DNA of 64,000 nt from Bradyrhizobium lablabi (GCF_900141755.1 NZ_LT670844.1:2604001-2668000); one strand, 5' to 3'; numbered from the stretch's first letter, positions 26,501 through 34,840 are shown. Numbers and translations are program-made. Notes: generated by a model from the sequence alone, not told the origin.

Positions 26501-26686
26501 TATGTCAACCGCAACATGATTGGGGCGGTGGTCGGGGTACAGCCGTTCGGCGGCCACGGGCTGTCGGGCACCGGCCCGAAGGCCGGCGGCCCGCATTATC
26601 TGACGCGTTTTGCGACCGAACAGACCGTGACCATCAACACGGCCGCCGCCGGCGGCAACGCCGCGCTGATGACCGACAGGGAATAG
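23594..26686 (+). CDS. putA: Bifunctional proline dehydrogenase / P5C dehydrogenase PutA
   Basis: Oxidises proline to glutamate in two steps within one protein. Length from ATG 23594 is 1030 residues, the minimal PutA size, with no N-terminal ribbon-helix-helix DNA-binding domain. The proline dehydrogenase barrel covers roughly 60-480 (KLSALHPRFE, VRLVKGAYWDTEIKRAQERG, FATHNALT). The aldehyde dehydrogenase part follows (AISPWNFPLAIFTGQITAAL), with the catalytic Cys823 in SAGQRCSALR and Glu in PLIAETGG. The end GPHYLTRFATEQTVTINTAA is very like the Bradyrhizobium enzyme. Divergent from the exported protein at 22818; no Lrp-type putR is visible. Confidence 0.97.
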   Translation: MNADSSTYPPFAAPYAPDDGVIAARLLAAARLTAEQDGRIDRTATRLIEAIRANDDRLGGVEDMLREFALSTKEGLALMVLAEALLRVPDARTADQFIEDRLGQGDFVHHETKSSAFLVNASAWALGMSARVIQPGETPEGTIGRLAKRLGVPAVRAATRQAMRLMGSHFVLGETIEAALARAEPDSEGHARYSFDMLGEGARTAADAERYFDSYARAIEAIGRTADDRPLPDRPGISVKLSALHPRFEPSSRGRVMRELVPRLIELAQRAKVFDLNFTVDAEEADRLELSLAVITAAFSDASLAGWDGFGLAIQAYQKRANDVIGTIDELARAHNRRMMVRLVKGAYWDTEIKRAQERGLDDYPVFTRKAMTDLNYVASAQRMLALRPRIFPQFATHNALTVATVLELVDDKGGFEFQRLHGMGEALYAQLSDDFPALAYRTYAPVGSHRDLLAYLVRRLLENGANSSFVAIAADDTVPVATLLRRPTDIVCTPDNARHPNIRLPRDLYQPQRQNSRGIEFGERAALDGLISAVAAQTGSVMAAPLIDGKTGTGAPRPVASPIDPAISVGTVVDATPEQANDAVAAARKGFASWSRTPAETRARILERTAELLEENAAHFIALLQREGGKTLDDALSEVREAADFCRYYAAEGKRLFGAGDAMPGPTGESNVLLLRGRGAFVAISPWNFPLAIFTGQITAALMAGNTVVAKPAEQTPLIAAEAIRLLHEAGVPTSVLHLVPGDGTIGAALTAHPDIAGVVFTGSTEVARSINRTLAAKDGPIVPLIAETGGINAMIVDATALPEQVADDVVTSAFRSAGQRCSALRLLFVQDDVADRMIEMIAGAASELALGDPRELATHIGPVIDTEAKQRLESHIARMKREARVHFEGIAPPGHYVAPHIFELADAGQLTEEVFGPILHVVRYRAENLDRVLQSIERTGYGLTLGIHSRIDDTIEGVIDHLSVGNVYVNRNMIGAVVGVQPFGGHGLSGTGPKAGGPHYLTRFATEQTVTINTAAAGGNAALMTDRE

Positions 26687-26793
26687 CTGGCTGCCCTGCT
26701 GCCGGGAACCGTGATCGACATCACGAACCAAATCGCCGGATCTTGCGACCATCCTTCGAAAACCGCTCGCGCGGTAGCGCGAGGGAGGAAGCA

Positions 26794-27918
26794 ATGGCCG
26801 ACAATCGCGAAGCGATCATGTTCAAGAAGGTGCCGGACGGCTATGTTTTCCGGGCGCCGAACCCATGGGTGCTCGGCCGCGCCAGATTCTATCTGGTCGA
26901 CGAGGCGCAAAAGACAAAACTGCTCGCGATCATCACGGCGCGAAGCCAGGCCGTGTTTTGGGTGATATTTGCGGGTTTGATCGGCATCAGTACGGCAGCG
27001 CTCGCTCACTTCTCCGGCCATCACAATCCGACGCCAAGGGATTTTGTCGTCATGCTGGCGCTGGTCCCGATCTGGCTTTATGCCGCCGCGTTGGTTTCCG
27101 TCCGCCCGACCGCGCGCCGGTTGCAACCATTGCTGGCCGGCCTGCCGCGCACGGATCAGCGGATCACGGCGGCTGAGATGCGCCAGGCCGTGCGCAAGAC
27201 CGTCTCCTTCCGCCACTATCTGTTGCTTGGCGTCAGCCAGGCGATCCTGTCCGTGGCCCTCATCATGCTGGCGCTGCAAAAAACCGATGGCGGCCGCGTC
27301 TCGGTGTTTGCAGACGGCGGCGCGTTCATCTTGGTGTTCTGCGCCGTTGTCGTCGTGGTTTCCTCGCTCTCCTTTCTGGCCGCGGCGCTGGACAAGGCCC
27401 GGCGCAAGCAATATCAGGCCGCGCCTGCGGACAGGTCTTTCAAAACTCTGCTGCTGCCGATTTTCTGCCTCGTCGTTTCGATCGGGCTGCTCGGTGTCGT
27501 GGTGACGACTGCATTGCGGACCAATGAGCGGCAGCATCAGGTGGCGCTGATCCAGGGCCGGCTGGACAATTTGAAGGCCCGCATGAACGGGTCACAAATC
27601 CGCAGCCGGCAGGAGAGCCTGAAATTCCGGACGGTGGCCAACCGCGCCCGCATCGGCGAACTGCTCGCCAAGCAGAACAACCCAACCGTCCGTTGCGAAC
27701 CGACAACGCCTACCGACGATCCGGCCCGGCTTGAAGGCATCCAGGCCTGCCACGAGTTCGCCCGCAGGGAGCAGGAAGACATTCAAGGCGAGCTTGCTGC
27801 GGCGAGAGCGGAAAGCGAGGCCATCCAGCAGGACAATTCGGTGCTTCAAAAGGAAGTCGACGCGATCCGCACCCAGGTCGACGCCCTGCAGACGGAAATC
27901 AAGGCGATCGGAAAATAG
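26794..27918 (+). CDS. Membrane protein with C-terminal coiled coil
   Basis: Unrecognised protein of 374 residues. After a short N-terminal domain (AIMFKKVPDGYVFRAPNPWV) come about five hydrophobic segments, e.g. AVFWVIFAGLIGISTAALAH, FVVMLALVPIWLYAAALV and LLLPIFCLVVSIGLLGVVVT. Residues 245-374 are hydrophilic and heptad-like (LAAARAESEAIQQDNSVLQK, VDAIRTQVDALQTEIKAI), a clear coiled coil, with one Cys pair (VRCEP, QACHEF). ATG 26794 is preceded by GGGAGGAAG. It follows putA by about 100 bases on the same strand. Topology suggests a membrane anchor with a periplasmic or cytoplasmic rod; function unknown. Confidence 0.8.
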   Translation: MADNREAIMFKKVPDGYVFRAPNPWVLGRARFYLVDEAQKTKLLAIITARSQAVFWVIFAGLIGISTAALAHFSGHHNPTPRDFVVMLALVPIWLYAAALVSVRPTARRLQPLLAGLPRTDQRITAAEMRQAVRKTVSFRHYLLLGVSQAILSVALIMLALQKTDGGRVSVFADGGAFILVFCAVVVVVSSLSFLAAALDKARRKQYQAAPADRSFKTLLLPIFCLVVSIGLLGVVVTTALRTNERQHQVALIQGRLDNLKARMNGSQIRSRQESLKFRTVANRARIGELLAKQNNPTVRCEPTTPTDDPARLEGIQACHEFARREQEDIQGELAAARAESEAIQQDNSVLQKEVDAIRTQVDALQTEIKAIGK

Positions 27919-27927
27919 GGTTTCTCC

Positions 27928-27996
27928 GTCATTGCGAGCGTAAGCGAAGCAATCCAGCTTTTGGAGCGAGAAGCTGGATTGCTTCCTCGCAATGAC
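27928..27996. repeat. Dispersed inverted repeat, 'GTCATTGCGAG' family (short copy)
   Basis: GTCATTGCGAG at the left and CTCGCAATGAC at the right, with inner arms AAGCAATCCAGCTT and AAGCTGGATTGCTT. About 70 bases long, shorter than the copies at 6272 and 31795. Lies between the coiled-coil membrane protein and the CoA-transferase gene. Confidence 0.85.
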
Positions 27997-28120
27997 GGGG
28001 AAAAACTGCCGTTGCATCGCGCGACCAACATGGTCAAATGGCGCCCGACATTGATTGTTACCGCGCAAAATTCCAGCACACGGAACAACACGAGCAAAAC
28101 GTCACGGGAGCGAGCTGACC

Positions 28121-29326
28121 ATGGAAGACGGCATTTTCGAAGGCCTCAAGGTTCTGGACTGCGCGAGTTTTATCGCAGCGCCCGCGGCCGCGACGGTGTT
28201 GTCGGATTTTGGTGCCCAGGTGATCAAGATCGAGCCACCCGGTACGGGCGATCCCTATCGCAACCTGCCGAACCTGCCGGGATATCCGCACTCTCCGCAC
28301 AATTTCGCCTGGATGCTGGAATCCCGCAACAAGCGAAGCCTTGCGCTCGACCTTTCCAAGCCGGAGGGACAGGCGGTCCTGCACCGCCTCGCCGGCGAGG
28401 CGGATGTCTTCATCACCAATTTTCCGCCCGCGGTGCGCGAGCGGCTCGGGCTGACCTACGCAAAACTGGCGCCGCTCAATGAGCGCCTGATCTATGCCTC
28501 GTTCACCGGCTATGGCGAGAAGGGCGAGGAGGCCAACAAACCCGGCTTCGACAGCAACGCCTATTGGGCGCGCTCCGGCCTGATGGATCTGGTGCGCGCG
28601 GATACCACCACGACGCCTGCGCGCTCGGTCGCCGGCATGGGCGACCACCCCTGCGCGATGGCGCTGTACGGCGCGATCGTGACTGCGCTCTACAAGCGCG
28701 AGCGCACCGGCAAGGGGTCGCATGTCAGTTCGAACCTGATGGCCAACGGCATCTGGGCCAACGGCATTCTGGCGCAAGCCAAACTGGTGGGCGCGAAATT
28801 CGGCGAGCGCCGCCCGCGCGAGCACGCGCTGAACGCGGTGACCAATCACTACCGATGCAAGGACGGCCGCTGGCTGATCCTGTCGCTGCTCAACGAGGAC
28901 CGGCAATGGCCGACGCTGGCGCGCTGCCTGGAGCGCGAGGATCTCGTCAGCGATCCCAGATTCGCCACCAAGCCGGACCGCCATAAGCGGTCGCTGGAAC
29001 TCATAAAGCTGTTCGACGAGATTTTTGCCACAAAAGACCTCGCCGAATGGCGCAAGATACTCGACGGCAACGGGCTGGTGTTCGGCGTGGTCGGTATCCT
29101 CGACGATATTCCCCATGATCAGCAGATGATCGACAACGAGGTGCTGGTGCCACGCGAGGGCGACGGCATGCTCACCATCAACAGCCCGATCTTTATCGAC
29201 GGCAGCAAGAAGGTGCAGCCGCGGCGGGCGCCCGACATCGGCGAGCACAGCGATGAGGTGCTGCGCGAGGCCGGATACGACGAGGCGGCGATCCAGCAGT
29301 TGCGGGCCTCGGGCGCGGTGGCTTGA
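28121..29326 (+). CDS. CaiB/BaiF-family (class III) CoA-transferase
   Basis: Second family III CoA-transferase of the window, 401 residues. N-terminal fold motifs are GLKVLDCASFIAAPAAATVL and QVIKIEPPGTGDP. The segment ERLIYASFTGYGEKGEEANK is followed by PGFDSNAYWARSG, whose Asp is the likely catalytic residue. The AMALYGAIVTALYKRERTGKG helix is typical. It differs from the 4286 enzyme, with a shorter Q/AESG-type motif and a longer C-terminus. The GST gene starts 14 bases after the stop, so the two are probably co-transcribed. Substrate unknown. Confidence 0.9.
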   Translation: MEDGIFEGLKVLDCASFIAAPAAATVLSDFGAQVIKIEPPGTGDPYRNLPNLPGYPHSPHNFAWMLESRNKRSLALDLSKPEGQAVLHRLAGEADVFITNFPPAVRERLGLTYAKLAPLNERLIYASFTGYGEKGEEANKPGFDSNAYWARSGLMDLVRADTTTTPARSVAGMGDHPCAMALYGAIVTALYKRERTGKGSHVSSNLMANGIWANGILAQAKLVGAKFGERRPREHALNAVTNHYRCKDGRWLILSLLNEDRQWPTLARCLEREDLVSDPRFATKPDRHKRSLELIKLFDEIFATKDLAEWRKILDGNGLVFGVVGILDDIPHDQQMIDNEVLVPREGDGMLTINSPIFIDGSKKVQPRRAPDIGEHSDEVLREAGYDEAAIQQLRASGAVA

Positions 29327-29339
29327 GAGGGGCGTAAAC

Positions 29340-29984
29340 ATGCCGACCTACCGGCTGCATTATTTCCCCGAATCGGGAAACAGCTACAAGCTGGCGCTGA
29401 TGCTCACGCTCTGCGGCCATAGCTTTGAGCCGGTGTGGACCGATTTCGCCGGCGGCGCGACGCGGACGAAAGAGTGGCGGCAGACGGTCAACGAGATGGG
29501 GGAAATTCCGGTGCTGGAAGAGGATGGCGTGCGCCTGACCCAGACCGCGCCGATCCTCCTAAAACTCGCCGAACAATATGGCCGGTTTGGCGGCGAGACT
29601 CCTGCCGAGAATTTCGAGGTGCTGCGCTGGCTGTTCTGGGATAACCACAAGCTGACCGGCTACATGGCGACCTATCGCTACCACCGGACGTTCACGCCGT
29701 CTCCCGATCAGCAAGTGCTGGCGTACTTCCGAAAGCGCCTCGACGACTTCCTCGGCATCCTCGAGCAACATCTGCGGCGAAGCGCGTTCGCCATCGGCGA
29801 CCGGCCGACGGTGGCGGACATTTCCATGATCGCTTACCTGCACTATCCGAGCGACGAGACCGGATACGATCTTGCGGCCACGCATCCGGCGGTGAGCGCC
29901 TGGCTGCGGCGCGTCGCCGGCCTGCCGGGTTGGCGGTCGGCTTACGATCTGCTACCGGGCAAGCGGCTCACGCATCATGCGTAG
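29340..29984 (+). CDS. Glutathione S-transferase family protein
   Basis: GST of 214 residues. The N-terminal thioredoxin-like domain (about 1-80) begins MPTYRLHYFPESGNSYKLAL and contains the GEIPVLEEDGVRLTQTAPIL segment with the cis-Pro and the glutathione gamma-Glu contact. The C-terminal helical domain has the conserved RPTVADISMIAYLHYP helix-capping motif. Ser near residue 12-15 (ESGNSYK) is the candidate catalytic residue. ATG at 29340 follows GAGAGGGG and lies 14 bases after the CoA-transferase stop. A role with the CoA-transferase product is possible but unproven. Confidence 0.9.
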   Translation: MPTYRLHYFPESGNSYKLALMLTLCGHSFEPVWTDFAGGATRTKEWRQTVNEMGEIPVLEEDGVRLTQTAPILLKLAEQYGRFGGETPAENFEVLRWLFWDNHKLTGYMATYRYHRTFTPSPDQQVLAYFRKRLDDFLGILEQHLRRSAFAIGDRPTVADISMIAYLHYPSDETGYDLAATHPAVSAWLRRVAGLPGWRSAYDLLPGKRLTHHA

Positions 29985-30028
29985 GGATCTATTCGGGTTC
30001 GCGCCAGCCGTACATCGAGGCCACATGG

Positions 30029-30115
30029 TTCGAGACGCGCGGCGTTGCCGCGCTCCTCACCATGAGGGTTTAGGACCTCATCCTGAGGAGCCGCGCGTTT
30101 GCGCGGCGTCTCGAA
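30029..30115. repeat. Dispersed inverted repeat, 'TTCGAGACGCGCGGC' family
   Basis: Left arm TTCGAGACGCGCGGC..CCTCACCATGAGG and right arm, in reverse complement, TTCGAGACGCCGCGC..CCTCAGGATGAGG. A different repeat family from the GTCATTGCGAG elements. Non-coding. Confidence 0.75.
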
Positions 30116-30142
30116 GGATGAAGCCACGGAATGAGAACTGCC

Positions 30143-30301
30143 TTAGCTATTGCGGATCAGGATCACCCAGCCGATCGCGGCAAGGGCGATGATCACGGCG
30201 ACCGCGATCGCCCATACGCTCACTCTGATGTCGCTGACGGTCTGGCGTTCGGCTTCGTTCTGGGCGATTTCACGATTGCGCTCTTTGCTGTCGTCGTTCA
30301 T
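30143..30301 (-). CDS. Small single-span membrane protein (52 aa)
   Basis: Read on the minus strand from ATG (30299-30301) to TAA (30143-30145). The first 25 residues are highly charged (MNDDSKERNREIAQNEAERQ), followed by a single hydrophobic helix (WAIAVAVIIALAAIGWVILI) and a short RNS tail, a typical small bitopic membrane protein. A GAGAGCGGGCG stretch just upstream of the start can serve as the ribosome site. It lies downstream of the MFS transporter gene on the same strand, 62 bases after its stop. Unknown function. Confidence 0.7.
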   Translation of the reverse strand: MNDDSKERNREIAQNEAERQTVSDIRVSVWAIAVAVIIALAAIGWVILIRNS

Positions 30302-30363
30302 CGCCCGCTCTCCGCCTCGCACCCGTCAGCCTGGTCCGGTCAGCTCCCGCATCGCAGACTAAC

Positions 30364-31767
30364 CTACGCCCCCACCGTCGTCGATGGACGCAAGGGTGCC
30401 TCGAACGCGGCCGGCGCGTCCGCGGTCTCCCGGCTGCTTCCTCCCATGCCGGCAAGCCGGCTCAGGAAAAACGCCGCCAGCGCCGCGCAAAGGGCCGCGC
30501 TAGCTGCCGCCATGAACACCGCCGCCGGGCTCCATTTCATGGTCAGAAGCCAGCCGCCGACCAGCGGCCCGACGATCGAGCCGGCCCGGCCGATCCCGAG
30601 CGCCCAGCCGACGCCGGTCGCCCTGACCGCGGTCGGATAAAACCCGGCCGCCAGCGCGTTGGCGGCGATCTGACCGCCGACTGTGCAAAACCCGGTGACG
30701 AAGATTGCCATGGTAACAAAGACAACCGAATGACCGAGCTGCCCGATCGCGCCGATCGAAAAAACGGCAATGAAATATACCAGCGCCAGCGCGCGAAACG
30801 AGAAACGATCGATGACGCTGCCGAGCGCGAGGGCGCCGACCACGCCACCGACCTGCAACATCGACCCGATCACCGCCGCCCCGGATTCCGAGGCGCCGAG
30901 ATCGTTGAGCACGGTCGGCAGCCAGTTGGTCAGGAAATAAAGATCGAGCAGGCTCATGAAGAACACCACCCACAGCAACAGCGTCACCAGAGTTCGTCCG
31001 TCCTTGAACAGATGCAGCACCGGCATGCCGGCGAGCCCGGGTTCGTGCACGACGAACGTGGTCGCCGGGGCGAACGCAACTTTCGGGCTGACCAACCTAA
31101 GCAATTCCGCGACCCGCTCGTTGGCGCGCCCGGTGAGCGCGAGGAACCGCACGGATTCCGGCAGCCAAAACGCCAGGATCGGCACCAGCAGAAGCGGCGC
31201 GAGCCCGCCGACGACAAACACCGCGCGCCAGCCGAACGGCTCGATCAGCGCCGCCGCGAGCAGCCCGCCCAGCGCGGCGCCCAGCGAGAAGCCGCAGAAC
31301 ATGATCATCACCATGGTGGCGCGGCGGCGGCGCGGGCTGAATTCGGAGGTCATCGCGATCGTATTCGGCATCGCGCCGCCGAGACCGAGCCCGGTCAGGA
31401 AACGGATCGCGAGCAGCGTGTTGACGTCGCGGGCGAAGGCGGTGGCGAGCGCGCCGAGGCCGAAGGCAAGCGTGCTCAGGATGATGATCCGCTTGCGTCC
31501 GATGCGGTCGGCGAGTGGTCCGAACACCAGCGCGCCGATCATCAGCCCGAACAGGCCGGCCGAAAATACCGGGCCGAGCGCGCCCTTGGTCAGGCTCCAT
31601 TCCCTGGCGAGCCGCGGCGCCACAAAGCCGATCGCCGTGGTATCAAAACCGTCGAGGATCAAGACCGCCGCGCAGGTCGCGAGCAGGCCGATCTGAAATC
31701 CGCCGACCGGCTGGTTGTCGATGAAGTCAGCGACGTCGATCGGGCCACCATCTTGAGAAATCGCCAT
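30364..31767 (-). CDS. MFS transporter, aromatic acid:H+ symporter (AAHS/PcaK-like)
   Basis: Major facilitator of 467 residues with twelve predicted membrane segments. The N-terminus (ILDGFDTTAIGFVAPRLARE) carries the DGxD motif in helix 1 that marks the aromatic acid:H+ symporter family, and the loop 2-3 motif is GPLADRIGRKR. Substrates in this family are benzoate-type acids such as 4-hydroxybenzoate. The frame is open upstream through a dispersed repeat, but ATG 31767 has GGGAGGGA in front and gives the family start. The flavin monooxygenase gene lies upstream on the same strand, so uptake and hydroxylation of an aromatic acid may be linked. Confidence 0.9.
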   Translation of the reverse strand: MAISQDGGPIDVADFIDNQPVGGFQIGLLATCAAVLILDGFDTTAIGFVAPRLAREWSLTKGALGPVFSAGLFGLMIGALVFGPLADRIGRKRIIILSTLAFGLGALATAFARDVNTLLAIRFLTGLGLGGAMPNTIAMTSEFSPRRRRATMVMIMFCGFSLGAALGGLLAAALIEPFGWRAVFVVGGLAPLLLVPILAFWLPESVRFLALTGRANERVAELLRLVSPKVAFAPATTFVVHEPGLAGMPVLHLFKDGRTLVTLLLWVVFFMSLLDLYFLTNWLPTVLNDLGASESGAAVIGSMLQVGGVVGALALGSVIDRFSFRALALVYFIAVFSIGAIGQLGHSVVFVTMAIFVTGFCTVGGQIAANALAAGFYPTAVRATGVGWALGIGRAGSIVGPLVGGWLLTMKWSPAAVFMAAASAALCAALAAFFLSRLAGMGGSSRETADAPAAFEAPLRPSTTVGA

Positions 31768-31794
31768 TGTTCCCTCCCCTGGAAAAACTCTATC

Positions 31795-31914
31795 GTCATT
31801 GCGAGGAGCCAACGGGTCGCGCGAAATGCGCGCCCGATGACAGGCTCCGCGACGAAGCAATCCACCCTTCTCTTTCTGCTGCGAAATGGATTGCTTCGCT
31901 TCGCTCGCAATGAC
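31795..31914. repeat. Dispersed inverted repeat, 'GTCATTGCGAG' family
   Basis: GTCATTGCGAG at the left and GCTCGCAATGAC at the right; the inside has AAGCAATCCA and TGGATTGCTTCGC arms. An inner segment reads AACGGGTCGCGCG..GCGCCCGATGACAGGC, which recurs at 38650-38685. It sits between the monooxygenase and MFS genes. Confidence 0.85.
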
Positions 31915-31936
31915 GGCGGCGCGACTTGTTGGTTCT

Positions 31937-33172
31937 TCACCCGCGCAATGCCTCTTTCGAATAACCCGCAATCCGCTTGTAGCCTTCGGACAGCGCGACC
32001 AGCTCGTCGCGGCTGATGACCTCGTCGATATCGGCAAAAGGCCGGTCGCTTGTGCGCTGAAATACTTCGCGCAGGATGGCGTCGGGCGGATTGGTGCGGT
32101 TGGTCAGAACGATCCGCGTGGTGGCTTCCAGCCGCTGCTTCTCGTAAGCCGAAAGCGCTGCGACCGGATCGTTGTTCACAGATAGCGCCGTGGTCAGCGC
32201 GCGGGCATCGAGGATCGCTTGTCCAGCGCCGTTGGAGCCGCGCGGCACCATCGGATGGGCCGCGTCGCCAAGCAACGTCACCCGTCCAAAACTCCAGCGA
32301 GGCAGCGGGTCCTGATCGACCATCGGAAATTCCAGCACGCTATCGGCCGCGCGAATGAACGCCGGCACATCGAGCCAGTCAAAATGCCAGTCGGCAAAGG
32401 CGCCGATGAAATCATCGAGCGCGCCTTGCCGGTTCCAGTCGCGCTTTCGATAGGTTGGCGTTTCGATTTCAGCGACCCAGTTGACGAGCTGCAAGCCGTC
32501 GGCGCCGATGGGGCGGATCGGATAGATCACCATCTTGCCGTGCGACAGCCATCCCGCCCGCACCATGCTGGCGCCCGACAGGATCGGCTTCCAGCGCGTC
32601 ACGCCGCGCCACATGTTGACGCCGGAATAGCGCGGCTCGCCTTCCTCCGGGAAAAACTGCTTTCTGATCGCCGAGTTGATGCCGTCGCAGGCGATCGCGA
32701 CGCGGCCGCGTACGGTCGTGCGGCTGGCGCCCCCCGGTCCGTCGGAAAAATGCATGCTGACACCGGTCGCGTCCTGCTCGACGGCTGTGCAATGATGGCT
32801 GGTGTTCAGCCGATCTGCGCCCGCGCGAGCGTGAAACGCGTCGAGCAGCACCATCTGCAGATCGCCGCGATGGATCGAGAATTGCGGATGCTCATAGCCC
32901 GCCGCGCACCCCAGCGGCTCCTGATAGATCAGTTGCCCGAAGCGATTGAAGAAGGTCGCATCACCAGTTGCGATCGCGACTTTTGCCAGATCGGCTTCCA
33001 GGCCGAGGGCCGCGAGCTCCCTGGTCGCATGCGGCAATAGATTGATGCCGACGCCAACCGGCCTGATCTCGGCGGCCGATTCGAAAATCCGGCAGGGAAT
33101 TTTGGCCGCGTGCAGCGCAAGGCCGAGCGTGAGCCCACCGATGCCGGCTCCGACGATGATGACGTCGTCCAT
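31937..33172 (-). CDS. FAD-dependent monooxygenase (PhzS-like)
   Basis: Class A flavoprotein hydroxylase of 411 residues. The N-terminal dinucleotide motif is VIIVGAGIGGLTLGLALHAA, the middle motif is ACDGINSAIRK, and the second FAD motif is VTLLGDAAHPMVPRGSNGAG. Sequence layout (EIRPVGVGINLLPHA, HPQFSIHRGDLQMVLL, MWRGVTRW, NWVAEIE) closely recalls PhzS, the 5-methylphenazine-1-carboxylate monooxygenase, but no phenazine genes are present. An aromatic carboxylate is the more likely substrate, given the AAHS transporter downstream. ATG 33172 has GGGAGGAAAC upstream; the longer frame to 33208 adds 12 residues. Confidence 0.88.
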   Translation of the reverse strand: MDDVIIVGAGIGGLTLGLALHAAKIPCRIFESAAEIRPVGVGINLLPHATRELAALGLEADLAKVAIATGDATFFNRFGQLIYQEPLGCAAGYEHPQFSIHRGDLQMVLLDAFHARAGADRLNTSHHCTAVEQDATGVSMHFSDGPGGASRTTVRGRVAIACDGINSAIRKQFFPEEGEPRYSGVNMWRGVTRWKPILSGASMVRAGWLSHGKMVIYPIRPIGADGLQLVNWVAEIETPTYRKRDWNRQGALDDFIGAFADWHFDWLDVPAFIRAADSVLEFPMVDQDPLPRWSFGRVTLLGDAAHPMVPRGSNGAGQAILDARALTTALSVNNDPVAALSAYEKQRLEATTRIVLTNRTNPPDAILREVFQRTSDRPFADIDEVISRDELVALSEGYKRIAGYSKEALRG

Positions 33173-33259
33173 GTTTCCTCCCGGCAGGCTTATTGTTACC
33201 GGGATCAAACACGATTAGTGAGACCACTGTCAATCTAGCTCATCGCAGCGTTGGACGCG

Positions 33260-34840
33260 CTATTTGACGAAACACATCCCCATTCGCGATGTCTGGCCGG
33301 CAACCTGACACGCCAGCCCCGCGGCGCAGGTCCACGACCTGAAGCTTTTGTCGTTGTCGGCGGCGTTGGGGCGCGGGAGATAGCAATGCGCGCCCCAGCC
33401 GTCTTGATATTCGGTGCCGGCGAGTTCGGTATTGCCGCGCGTTTGCGGCCGGCTGGAGAAGCCGCGTGAAAAATCCGGCTGCTTGCCGTCGCGGAATGCG
33501 GTCAAGATATCGCGGCGGCGGATCTGGTCGCCGAAGAAATGCGGCGAGGCCGGCACCACAATTGAATTGTCGGGTTTTACGGCCATCCAGTCGACGCCGG
33601 GGAAATGGAAGCCGCCGATGCCGCGGGTCTGGTGGCAGCCGGCGCAGGTGACGTCGTTGAGCCGACGCTCAAAGCCCGCGACCGAGCGGATATTTTGCGG
33701 CGTGATGCCGCGCTCGGCGGCCTTTTTCAGCGCCGCTACGACATCGCTTTCGGCAAATACAGGATTGGCCGCCCCTTCGTCGCCCTGCACGAGGCCGAAG
33801 GCCGGCTGCAGGTTCGAATTCATAAATCCGACCGGGGTTGGGGCGATCGCGCCGGTGGCGAGAAATTTCTCGGGGATCAAAATCGTGCCGCGGTCGAGCT
33901 CGACGAAGTGCGCGGGGTCGAGCAGCCACGCCTTGAACTCGCGCTTGAGATTTTCATCCGCCAAGATCCGTTCGCGGTCGATCTGGTTCTCGAGCGGAGA
34001 TTGCTCGAACTCCTTCGAGTGCGCATTGTAATCAAACACTTTCAATAGATAGTCGGTGCGGAAATCGCGGACGTCGGATTTCGGCGCATGGGCGATCTGG
34101 AGATTAGTTTCGATGCGGTCGATATTTTCGGGCCGAACCAGTTCCAGCGGCCCGTCTTTCGCCGTCAGTTTTTCCGCGAGCGCAGCACCTGTCAGCGTCA
34201 AGTCGCCGGCGGCAAGCCAGCGGCGGGCGATGTCGGCACAGGTGATCGCCGTACCCTTGCCGTCGATGGCAAGATCGCCTTTGGCTTTCAGCACGACGTT
34301 GAGCGTCATCGGCAGCCGTGGCGAAGCCGCGCCCTCGCCCGGCGCCTCCGGCATGTCATTGCGCGTCAGTCGGTAGATCAGCCGGATTTCACCGCAGGTA
34401 TCGGGCGCGACAAACGCGCGGTCCATCCGGTTGACGATGCCGGCCAACACGAAGCGGGAGCGATCGGAATAAAGCTGCGCGCGATCGAACAATTGAAAGG
34501 CGAATGAATCTCCAACGCTGATGCTCTCGTTGGGAAGATCAGCCTTGTGCCTTGAAGTGTATCGATCGAATTCCTCGTCGAGCGCCTTGCGGACGGGCGC
34601 CATCGGCGGCAGCGCGAACAACTGGCTACCCGTGAGCGGAGTGTCAGCCGACCGCATCGGCAGCATGACGCGGTTAAGGCCAAACAACCCGCGATCGAGC
34701 TCGCGCAAAGCCGCGGGGTCGGTGATCGCGGCGCCGCGTTCCAGCGCCGGCGCGCTTTGCGCATTGCGCGGAGGCAGAACGCCGCAGAGTAGAATGCAGA
34801 GTAGAATGAAGGCAACGAGAAATCTCAAGGTCCGGCCCAT
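33260..34840 (-). CDS. Exported monoheme-c protein of unknown function
   Basis: Protein of 526 residues with a signal peptide (FLVAFILLCILLCGVLPPRN, cleavage near AQS). A single c-type heme motif CAGCH sits at residues 399-403 (VTCAGCHQTRGIGGFHFPGV). The N-terminal 380 residues are not heme-related; they include ETNLQIAHAPKSDVRDFRTD and an ADxxLKREFKAWLLDP segment. Four Cys in the last 35 residues (GAHCYLPRP, WTCAAGLACQVAG, MCFVK) look like a disulfide-stabilised tail. A periplasmic redox or binding role is plausible. I do not recognise the family. Alone between the monooxygenase and a small protein. Confidence 0.78.
   Translation of the reverse strand: MGRTLRFLVAFILLCILLCGVLPPRNAQSAPALERGAAITDPAALRELDRGLFGLNRVMLPMRSADTPLTGSQLFALPPMAPVRKALDEEFDRYTSRHKADLPNESISVGDSFAFQLFDRAQLYSDRSRFVLAGIVNRMDRAFVAPDTCGEIRLIYRLTRNDMPEAPGEGAASPRLPMTLNVVLKAKGDLAIDGKGTAITCADIARRWLAAGDLTLTGAALAEKLTAKDGPLELVRPENIDRIETNLQIAHAPKSDVRDFRTDYLLKVFDYNAHSKEFEQSPLENQIDRERILADENLKREFKAWLLDPAHFVELDRGTILIPEKFLATGAIAPTPVGFMNSNLQPAFGLVQGDEGAANPVFAESDVVAALKKAAERGITPQNIRSVAGFERRLNDVTCAGCHQTRGIGGFHFPGVDWMAVKPDNSIVVPASPHFFGDQIRRRDILTAFRDGKQPDFSRGFSSRPQTRGNTELAGTEYQDGWGAHCYLPRPNAADNDKSFRSWTCAAGLACQVAGQTSRMGMCFVK

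Noticed and set aside
28058-29341. Minus-strand frame of 427 residues
   Set aside because: Antisense to the CoA-transferase; no motifs.
30730-32016. Long + strand frame of 428 residues
   Set aside because: Lies opposite the MFS transporter; composition is charged and repetitive (Arg/Glu/His), no motifs.
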